Positions 5,481-10,742 of a stretch of DNA of 10,742 nucleotides are shown here, piece by piece. Location: NCBI GenBank assembly GCA_005883695.1, contig VBBV01000078.1, positions 1 to 10,742 on the forward strand, read 5' to 3'. This DNA is from Candidatus Bathyarchaeota archaeon. Lineage in GTDB: Archaea; Thermoproteota; Bathyarchaeia; 40CM-2-53-6. Within the stretch, counting starts at the first letter, position 1, and the number at the start of each line of letters is the position of its first letter. A program made the position numbers and the translations under genes. The notes below the pieces were generated by a model. It was not told the origin of the DNA. It saw nothing but the letters and a program-made list of their open reading frames with translations, and made no database searches.

Positions 5481-5912
5481 ATGCTTACTCACGTGACGAT
5501 TGTCGTCAAAGACCAGAACGCAGCCCTGGAGTTCTATACCAAGAAGATGGGCTTCGAGAAGAAGGCCGACTACCAGAATCCTGGTCAACCGCGGTGGCTC
5601 ACTGTTGCGCCGAAAGGGCAGGCTATCGAGATGGTCCTGTACCAGGCGGGGTCAATGACGGACCCTAAGGTACCTACGAGTCACGATCTGCCAGGAATCG
5701 GGACACGCTGGGTGCTTGAGGTCGATGACTGCGGAAAGACATTTGCTGAGCTGAAAGCGCGCGGAGTGAAGTTCTTGGACCTGCAGCCTCGCGAAGAGGG
5801 TTGGGGTTTTGCAGCCGATCTCGTCGATCCTGACGGCAACCATTTTACGATTCATGAGACGCGCAAGCCCTCCGCGACCACGGATTGGGCTAAAACAGGC
5901 AAGAAAGTATAG
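5481..5912 (+). CDS. VOC (glyoxalase/bleomycin-resistance fold) family protein
   Basis: This 143-residue protein has the two beta-alpha-beta-beta-beta modules of the vicinal oxygen chelate superfamily. Module 1 opens with LTHVTIVVKDQNAALEFYTK and MGFEKKADY; module 2 with TRWVLEVDDCGKTFAELKAR and ends DLVDPDGNHFTIHE. Of the four usual metal-ligand positions, H4, E50 and E126 are present, while the third (start of module 2) appears to be R76 rather than His or Glu. It may therefore bind metal differently from glyoxalase I. Substrate cannot be told; members include glyoxalases, epimerases, dioxygenases and resistance proteins. ATG 5481 was chosen over the adjacent GTG 5478. A short tail (KPSATTDWAKTGKKV) follows the fold. 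It has its own promoter and no close partner on the same strand. Confidence 0.88.
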   Translation: MLTHVTIVVKDQNAALEFYTKKMGFEKKADYQNPGQPRWLTVAPKGQAIEMVLYQAGSMTDPKVPTSHDLPGIGTRWVLEVDDCGKTFAELKARGVKFLDLQPREEGWGFAADLVDPDGNHFTIHETRKPSATTDWAKTGKKV

Positions 5913-6032
5913 AGGACCTCACCCTCTAAAGAATTTCAGCAGTCATCAGAACCTGTGTACCCATCTTCCAGCCGCTAGGTTGGACTATCCTATTATCGTC
6001 GTTCTCTCAATGCGTCTGGAGAGACAATCGGA

Positions 6033-6335
6033 TTGGGAAAGGAATCTGAACAAACCCCGCGTGAGAAGGCAGAAAAAACTCTGCTCGCCATCAAGGAGTT
6101 CAAGCGGTATCTGGAAGGTGTGGAGAAAGACCTCAGCGGCATGTCAAAGAAATTCTCGAATAGAGAGATCGCTCAAGGTGTCGGTTTCGCAGCAACCGGA
6201 ATTCATGAAGCCTTAACCTATTTAGGCATAGTCAAGAAGGTGGTCGAGAAAACCGAGCGGATATTCGCCAAGAGAAACCATGTCTCTGATAAAGAGACTG
6301 ACGGGCCTCTCCGAGCTTCAGGAGACCCTCAGTAA
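6033..6335 (+). CDS. Small charged helical protein, unknown function
   Basis: This 100-residue protein is highly charged and predicted helical throughout: EKAEKTLLAIKEFKRYLEGV, EKDLSGMSKKFSNREIAQGV, then a more hydrophobic segment GFAATGIHEALTYLGIVKKV and a charged end (EKTERIFAKRN). It has no signal peptide, and the middle is not hydrophobic enough for a clear membrane span. I do not recognise a family. The start is a TTG at 6033, the only start codon in a frame open from 5979; TGGAGAG about 10 nt upstream can bind the ribosome. Codon choice and absence of a better frame support it as real. It is followed by a small inverted repeat and a convergent mini-gene. Confidence 0.55.
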   Translation: MGKESEQTPREKAEKTLLAIKEFKRYLEGVEKDLSGMSKKFSNREIAQGVGFAATGIHEALTYLGIVKKVVEKTERIFAKRNHVSDKETDGPLRASGDPQ

Positions 6336-6364
6336 ACAACGGTTCACAATGGAGGCGCAATTTT

Positions 6365-6379
6365 CGGAAACTATTTCCG
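6365..6379. repeat. Short perfect inverted repeat between convergent genes
   Basis: CGGAAA and TTTCCG flank the 3-nt loop CTA. On the minus strand the loop is the TAG that ends the extended reading of the membrane mini-gene. The position, 30 nt past the stop of the plus-strand helical gene, suits a bidirectional mRNA-end structure, although no long T-tract follows. Confidence 0.3.
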
Positions 6380-6514
6380 TTTGCGAATGGCGATGGCTAG
6401 GAAGGCTCATACTATTGCGACGAGGAATCCTATGATTGCACAGGCGACCGCTATCGTTGGGGAAACGCCTACAGGCTTGTACAGGTTCTCAGCGTTTGGA
6501 TTATTCTGAACCAT
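6371..6514 (-). pseudogene. Single-span membrane mini-gene interrupted by TGA
   Basis: From the ATG at 6514 the minus strand reads a short polar start (MVQNNPNAENLYKPVG) and a hydrophobic segment (TIAVACAIIGFLVAIV), then TGA at 6407-6409. The same frame continues AFLAIAIRKRK to a TAG at 6371-6373. Together the two halves form a textbook membrane helix of about 24 residues capped by a basic stop-transfer tail, which suggests that TGA replaced a sense codon such as TGG or CGA. TGA is plainly a stop elsewhere in the window, so recoding to Trp across the genome is unlikely. The ancestral protein would be 47 residues. The 35-residue product could still insert in a membrane. It is convergent with the gene ending at 6335. 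Confidence 0.45.
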
Positions 6515-6632
6515 TGCGTCGCCCTATCTTACCGGCGCCGACAGCCATTCCAACTGTGAATTGGACGAGTTCGCTAGCCCCAAGCGGCAATCCCCGATTG
6601 CGACAGTATTTCCTAGGCGAGTAACATTATCG

Positions 6633-6641
6633 CGAAATATT
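6633..6641 (+). promoter_or_regulatory. TATA-like box for the glycosidase gene
   Basis: GCGAAATATT, centred near 6638, is 28 nt before the TTG at 6666. That spacing suits a leaderless archaeal transcript and favours 6666 over the longest possible start at 6561, which would lie upstream of the promoter. Confidence 0.4.
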
Positions 6642-6665
6642 CCTCATCGGCTGTGCGGTAGAGGC

Positions 6666-8072
6666 TTGGCAGTCAGTTCCGTCTCCACAAGCAGTCTCAG
6701 GGGCACTCGTGGATGGCTCCTCGTCATGATACTTCTCATAGGAGTCTTCTCGACTGTTGAAGCTTACACGGGCGGAAAGCTGCCTATTCGCCTCGAGCTC
6801 GTAGCCGCATATCCCACTCCACCGCTTGTTAGAGGCTGGGGCGGGATATTCGCAGACAGTTCAGCCCTCCAGGCCAACCTAGATATAATCAAGGGGAGGG
6901 GCTACAATGGCTTCCGTTGCATGATTTACAATTCAGACCTGGGCAGAACCCCTTCTATTAGTTCGATAGTTAACGCTGTCAACGTTGCCAAGGCTAACGG
7001 ATTATGGATTATCCTCGACCGCCACGCTTACACTGACAGTTTCGACACCGACCCTCTCTGGGATCAGGTTGTAGCGGCTGTCAAAGACCTGTACGACCAG
7101 ATAATCTGGCAGCCCCAGAACGAGCCCGCCTACAGCATGTCCACTCTGACCACAATGTATCAGAACTGGATAAACAAGGTAAGGGCTACGGGAGATACGC
7201 ACTGGATTGTCGTCAGCATAGACTATCAGGGCTTCGGAGCGCCAGGAGACTCTGGCTTCCTGTCCCAATTCCCGCAGGTCACAGATCCCCTCAACAAAAT
7301 ATTCTACGATTTCCACGACTACTACTTCTACCAGTACCATCCCGCGTGGAGCGTATCTGATGCCCAAGCCTATGCGGACCAAGTGCCCGTTGCAGTAAAC
7401 AGTCTCATCTCAGCGTATGGGCGTCCGGTGCTTATTACGGAAACCGGGGCTGATGCCTCGGGGGGCGGTGGTTGGCCTCCGGACACAGTGGTCGCGGGAA
7501 GCGCGGGTTATGCGCCAGAATCTCTAGCTTATGTCAGCAGAGAAGTCTCGGACTTGGACGCGATCAAGACGGGCTACATGCTCTGGACCGCGGACGACTG
7601 GACAGGCACCCAGGGCGCAGGAGCCACGGGAGCCCTGAACATCTGGGGCCAATACCTTCCCCTTCCAGCCAGTTCTCTTAGCCCTCCGCTAACCGGGTCC
7701 TTCAACTATTCGCCGAGTTCTGTGTTCCCGAATACCACTGTCACTTTCATCGCGACAGCCTACAATGGTACATCCCCTTACACGTACAAATGGGCGTTTG
7801 GAGATGGGACGACAGGGACTGGTCAACAAATGACGCACAGGTTTTCGACACTTGGAACCTACAACGTGACTCTCACGGCTACGGATGCGGCCCAGGGCCA
7901 ATTCACGACCAGTCAGTCCATAGCGGTGATACAACCTCCGCCCTCTTCTGGCTGGATAGATATCGTCTATCAGAACACGGCTCTTTTCACCCTCGGTACA
8001 GTGGCACTGATAGCGGCTCTGGCTTTGACTGTGTGGGCCAGGAGGAAGCGTCGCAAAGACTTGGGCCGGTAG
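6666..8072 (+). CDS. Secreted, membrane-anchored GH5-like glycoside hydrolase with PKD domain
   Basis: This 468-residue protein (from TTG 6666) probably cleaves beta-linked polysaccharide outside the cell. A signal peptide or anchor (GWLLVMILLIGVFST) comes first. A TIM-barrel catalytic domain of clan GH-A follows: GYNGFRCMIYNSDL, NGLWIILDRHAY, WQPQNEP with acid/base E153, FYDFHDYYFY, PVLITETGAD with nucleophile E259, and the barrel-closing GYMLWTADDW. A PKD/Ig-like domain (about 343-427) has the hallmark WAFGDG and GTYNVTLTATD. A final membrane span (about 438-458) and basic RRKRRK tail anchor it in the membrane with the enzyme outside. The substrate (cellulose, mannan or other) cannot be read from the sequence. 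The start is uncertain: TTG 6561 gives 503 residues; 6666 fits the promoter and puts a short basic region before the signal. No partner glycosidases are adjacent. Confidence 0.88.
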   Translation: MAVSSVSTSSLRGTRGWLLVMILLIGVFSTVEAYTGGKLPIRLELVAAYPTPPLVRGWGGIFADSSALQANLDIIKGRGYNGFRCMIYNSDLGRTPSISSIVNAVNVAKANGLWIILDRHAYTDSFDTDPLWDQVVAAVKDLYDQIIWQPQNEPAYSMSTLTTMYQNWINKVRATGDTHWIVVSIDYQGFGAPGDSGFLSQFPQVTDPLNKIFYDFHDYYFYQYHPAWSVSDAQAYADQVPVAVNSLISAYGRPVLITETGADASGGGGWPPDTVVAGSAGYAPESLAYVSREVSDLDAIKTGYMLWTADDWTGTQGAGATGALNIWGQYLPLPASSLSPPLTGSFNYSPSSVFPNTTVTFIATAYNGTSPYTYKWAFGDGTTGTGQQMTHRFSTLGTYNVTLTATDAAQGQFTTSQSIAVIQPPPSSGWIDIVYQNTALFTLGTVALIAALALTVWARRKRRKDLGR

Positions 8073-8338
8073 AAATGACATTCTCTCCAATTTCACCTGA
8101 GCTGGCCGCAGATTTTCCTGTGACCTCTGAATCTTGGGTGCTGTTGAAGATTACAATTTTCCCTGACTAAGTGTCCAGTACAGCTTGGATCCCAGTGTGT
8201 TCTAGAGACGTAGCCCGCAGAAGATCGACCATGTATTCGGCGCGATAACCAGAATTCGAGAAAGAGTACAGTCGAGCGGTGGCGTGGGTTACAAATCGTA
8301 AATGAATCCCCGAGCAGGACTGTGTTCTGTGTTAAGAA
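8073..8338. other. Intergenic region with an open minus-strand frame lacking a start
   Basis: No complete gene is seen between the glycosidase and the next CDS. On the minus strand one frame is open from 8344 to a TAG at 8167-8169, with protein-like text including LRFVTHATARLYSF, SNSGYRAEYMVDLL and LEHTGIQAVLDT. It has no upstream start codon, only an internal ATG at 8232, and a TGA blocks it at 8345-8347. It may be a gene remnant or chance; an open frame of about 58 codons is not rare at this base composition. A weak AT-rich box (ACAAATCGTAAATGAA, 8291-8306) may serve the gene at 8339. Confidence 0.3.
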
Positions 8339-8917
8339 ATGGCCTCAGATACTAAGAGTAGAGAGTCGTGGACTGAACAAGAAGATTCGGGGAGAAGCCT
8401 TACCCCGATGAACCAGCTAAGACTATCAAGGGTTTTCCGGTTCAACGACCCACAAACAGGCGCTCCGCAGATCTCAGACTTTCCAGACTCGAATCCCACG
8501 GGGGATACACCGCTAGAAATACGGATGAAACACTTCACGGAAATCGAGAACTTCAGCTTTCTCGCACATGTCCTTGGACATGAGCTTGGGGGGACAACTC
8601 CCAGGCCGATTCGGACAGTCGTGGACCTACAGGTTCCCGACGACGAGTTTCAAAACTATGTCAATACAGCGAAGACCGTCTCTCTAACAGATGAAGAGCT
8701 CGCGGACACGGTTCTCGACGTTGGAATAAACTGGGAGCATTTTGTTGCTTCGAACGACAACCTGCTTATTCCTGAGCATCCGTTGAAGATTACTGATGTT
8801 CAGATGCAGGAGAAGATTGACTCGCTTGACTTCATCACCGAGGCATTTGTCAAGGAGATCAATCTCCGCAGCTTCGAGAAGCAAACGGGAACTAAGACTA
8901 AAAAGGGCCACGAGTAA
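8339..8917 (+). CDS. Hypothetical acidic soluble protein
   Basis: This 192-residue protein has no signal peptide or membrane span and belongs to no family I recognise. The first 60 residues are polar and Pro/Asp-rich (FNDPQTGAPQISDFPDSNP) and probably flexible. Residues about 62-85 (MKHFTEIENFSFLAHVLGHE) look helical, followed by a strand-like stretch (PIRTVVDLQVPDDEF) and alternating acidic helices (TAKTVSLTDEELADTVLD, then VQMQEKIDSLDFITEAFVKE). The tail is basic (QTGTKTKKGHE). Length, codon use and the absence of a better frame make it a probable gene. ATG 8339 was chosen; ATG 8408 is an alternative that drops the polar start. It stands alone between the glycosidase and the peptidase, both on the same strand but more than 250 nt away. 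Confidence 0.7.
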   Translation: MASDTKSRESWTEQEDSGRSLTPMNQLRLSRVFRFNDPQTGAPQISDFPDSNPTGDTPLEIRMKHFTEIENFSFLAHVLGHELGGTTPRPIRTVVDLQVPDDEFQNYVNTAKTVSLTDEELADTVLDVGINWEHFVASNDNLLIPEHPLKITDVQMQEKIDSLDFITEAFVKEINLRSFEKQTGTKTKKGHE

Positions 8918-8959
8918 TCCGGGATTTCGGGCTACATAGTCAGCCCCCTTATTCTCATA

Positions 8960-8968
8960 TTTTTCTTT
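8960..8968 (+). terminator. T-rich tract after the hypothetical gene
   Basis: TTTTTCTTT occurs about 43 nt after the stop at 8917. Archaeal RNA polymerase stops at such T-tracts, and a separate promoter follows for the next gene. No strong hairpin precedes it. Confidence 0.35.
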
Positions 8969-9143
8969 GTTCGGAAAGCCGTTATTGGCTGACGCCTGTC
9001 TAATCGTGTGAAGCGGGCAAATAGGCATCGTGAACCGACTCATAGTGGCATGAAATTGGGCTGAGCGAACGCTGTGATGCCTGGCTGTGTTTTACGATTC
9101 CGAGTGGATTCTCGCGTGGTCCGGATTAGCTTCCAGACTCTGG

Positions 9144-9154
9144 AATAAAATTAA
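9144..9154 (+). promoter_or_regulatory. TATA-like box for the metallopeptidase gene
   Basis: AATAAAATTAA is the most AT-rich run in the 278-nt gap before the peptidase gene. Transcription would begin near 9175, giving a leader of about 20 nt with AGGA five bases before the ATG at 9196. Confidence 0.5.
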
Positions 9155-9195
9155 GTAGTCAAGCTCCAAGTCGAGAATACCAATACAGGAATTGG

Positions 9196-10742
9196 ATGAT
9201 TAGAAGAATGGCCATACCGAAACCTGCGTCACCTGTTGAATCGGAAATCTTTGATCTGTTCAAGGAAGCGGACCCTTCTGGAGCTTACATAAACGGGCTG
9301 AAAGAGTATGCTGGCAAGATCTTCATTCCTTCGAGGAAGAATCTAGATAGGCTTTCTAGGCGGGTCGAAGAGTTGCGGTTGAAGGCGGAGAACAAGTCGC
9401 AGCTCAAGGTCCTCGATTCAGGGTCTGCGTGGGTTACGTTGAATGAGCCGCATCAGGTTGTTGAATGGGTGTTGAACGCGTTCTTTGGTTACATGATCAA
9501 GGAAGGCATCATCGACAGACACATGAAGGCGCTTACTCGAAACGGCATTAGGGCGGTACAAGCGGCCACCATGGAGGCTGCAGGTAAGAACTGGCCGACG
9601 GGGCTGCGTTTGCTTGCGTTGATTCGTTGTGATGGTCTGCAGGAGATTATCCGGACGATCAAGAAGGAGACTCAGGATAAGCAGCTGAAGGAGGGGCTTG
9701 ATGATCTTTCTGAGGTAACGAGGAAGTATGCTTCGATCTTCCGGGTTAAGGGTTTCAAGAACCAGGGTTTTGACGAGGTCTACCGGATCATCAAGAAGCA
9801 GGGTGCGGATCTTGGCCGGAAAGAGATCTATGCTCAAGCGCTGCAACGTCTCTGGGATTATTCCGAGACGCCTGGTGAGTTGGAGGCGAAGGGTCTCAAG
9901 TATCTTGAGAGAGAGTTTCCAAGGTTCCAGCGGATTATGGCTAAACTGGCAAAGAAGTACGGTGTTGCTTCGAATGCGGAAAAGGTGTCGCAAGCGATCA
10001 AGGCCAAGAGAGCGGTTAAGGTCAATGAGGTTATTCCGTATCTCGCGGATCTTCGAAAGCGAGTTGTCAAGGTCGTCAACAAGAGTATTGTCAAGGTTAA
10101 TCCGAACTATGATGCGAAGGTGATCGAGACACCGTCGTATCTGACGGCGATATTTCCGAGCGGCGGCGCATTCTTCTTCGACACTCTCACGAATAAACCA
10201 CAACAATTGTTCATCTGTACTACGGACCCGCGTCGCGATCCTAGCACGGCTCCTGGCGAGTTACTCAATCTCCTTGTGCATGAGGAGTATGGTCATTGTG
10301 TTCACGCGTCGAACTCGTCCGTCGGGTATGGGGCGAAGCCGAGCTTGGTCGATATGCTCTGGTCTCCGCTCGGAGGGGCAATCTCGGAGGGTATCTCGTT
10401 CCAGCGGGAGATTGAGTTCCAGGATGTGATGGAGAAGCTGAAGACGAGAAAGGGTCTCAACGCGGATGAGAAGGCGTTGGTGAATTTCTATGAGAAGCAT
10501 GGAGGATTCGATAATATTGCGGAGGAGTACGAGTTCTATACGTGGATGTGGCGTATCGTACGGTTCCTACGGATCATCGGTGACGCGAGGATCAACTCTG
10601 GCAAACAGGGTCTTGTGGAGTTTATCGAGTGGGCGAGTAGGAAGACGGGCTTGTCAAAGAGCATGGTCTACCACCAGCTGTTCCCAGCGCACCAAGGGAA
10701 CGGGCCAGGATACGCGTCCACATACGCCATAGTAGGCGAGAG
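9196..10742 (+). CDS. Putative zinc metallopeptidase with HEXXGH-type motif (partial, runs off window)
   Basis: At least 515 residues are encoded and the right end is cut by the window. The N-terminal part is helical (SGAYINGLKEYAGKIF, then DRLSRRVEELRLKAEN), followed by long helices through about residue 300 and no signal peptide, so it is probably cytoplasmic. The catalytic site is LLVHEEYGHCVH, with H362, E363 and H367, a spacing of HExxxH as in the HEXXGH motif of dipeptidyl peptidase III (M49) rather than the usual HExxH. SPLGGAISEGISF follows, with E398 as likely third zinc ligand, 35 residues after E363. The closing GPGYASTYAIVGE resembles the C-terminal motif of DUF885/COG4805 proteins, whose zinc motif is HExxPGH. 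Family assignment therefore lies between these; the peptidase role is inferred. ATG 9196 (after AGGA) is preferred to 9208. A 262-residue frame on the opposite strand is a shadow. Confidence 0.8.
   Translation, partial: MIRRMAIPKPASPVESEIFDLFKEADPSGAYINGLKEYAGKIFIPSRKNLDRLSRRVEELRLKAENKSQLKVLDSGSAWVTLNEPHQVVEWVLNAFFGYMIKEGIIDRHMKALTRNGIRAVQAATMEAAGKNWPTGLRLLALIRCDGLQEIIRTIKKETQDKQLKEGLDDLSEVTRKYASIFRVKGFKNQGFDEVYRIIKKQGADLGRKEIYAQALQRLWDYSETPGELEAKGLKYLEREFPRFQRIMAKLAKKYGVASNAEKVSQAIKAKRAVKVNEVIPYLADLRKRVVKVVNKSIVKVNPNYDAKVIETPSYLTAIFPSGGAFFFDTLTNKPQQLFICTTDPRRDPSTAPGELLNLLVHEEYGHCVHASNSSVGYGAKPSLVDMLWSPLGGAISEGISFQREIEFQDVMEKLKTRKGLNADEKALVNFYEKHGGFDNIAEEYEFYTWMWRIVRFLRIIGDARINSGKQGLVEFIEWASRKTGLSKSMVYHQLFPAHQGNGPGYASTYAIVGE

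Noticed and set aside
5273..5668. Plus-strand frame of 131 residues over the zinc-finger and VOC genes
   Set aside because: Its composition is Ser/Cys/Arg-rich, and it is antisense to the zinc finger and out of frame with the well-supported VOC protein.
5809..6216. Plus-strand frame of 135 residues between VOC and the helical gene
   Set aside because: It overlaps the conserved end of the VOC gene and most of the helical gene in another frame, with Arg-rich shadow composition.
8563..8600. HVLGHELGG in the hypothetical protein as a zinc-protease motif
   Set aside because: It does not have the HExxH spacing, and no third ligand or family context supports a peptidase.
9418..10206. Long minus-strand open frame of 262 residues
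   Set aside because: It is antisense to the metallopeptidase, which has clear motifs and continuous coding. The antisense product is an Arg/Leu-rich shadow caused by codon bias.
1..10742. tRNA, rRNA, CRISPR array or insertion sequence
   Set aside because: No cloverleaf-type segment, regular spaced repeats, transposase motif or terminal inverted repeats were seen on reading. A covariance-model scan was not possible.

Overview
This window looks archaeal, most likely from an uncultivated TACK-type lineage such as Bathyarchaeia or Nitrososphaeria. That placement is inference; no rRNA or other marker gene is present. The signs are a KaiC-like RecA-fold ATPase next to a winged-helix protein, a one-piece LarC, a very small C2H2 zinc-finger protein, TATA-like boxes about 26-28 nt before several starts (suggesting leaderless or short-leader mRNAs), and likely TTG/GTG starts. 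No rRNA, tRNA, CRISPR array or insertion sequence was found.

Left part (1-2538). After about 370 nt without a convincing gene, a promoter leads into a tight plus-strand operon: a small helical protein resembling an archaeal output domain, a winged-helix regulator, and a KaiC-like ATPase, joined by 4-nt ATGA overlaps. The KaiC reading is split. The N-terminal part ends inside the core and the C-terminal part restarts at a TTGA overlap, with about 20-25 family residues missing between them. The next gene, a small membrane protein, also looks cut short, and a coding-like tail lies in another frame just before a hairpin terminator. A convergent four-cysteine protein follows.

Middle (2539-5912). 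A 40-70 nt divergent promoter region separates the four-cysteine gene from larC (nickel-pincer cofactor synthesis). larC is followed within a few bases by a membrane protein resembling an ECF-transporter S component. On the opposite strand are an Ala-rich protein with basic ends and a 52-residue C2H2 zinc-finger protein. A VOC/glyoxalase-fold protein follows on the plus strand.

Right part (5913-10742). This holds a small helical protein, a TGA-interrupted single-span membrane mini-gene on the minus strand, a secreted and membrane-anchored GH5-like glycosidase with a PKD domain, a protein of unknown function, and a large putative zinc metallopeptidase with an HEXXGH-type motif that runs off the right edge.

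The genes form several small units rather than one pathway: a KaiC-centred signalling cassette (possibly decaying), a larC-transporter pair, a group of very small proteins, and extracellular or peptide-degrading enzymes. Several reading frames are interrupted, which could mean real gene decay or assembly errors.
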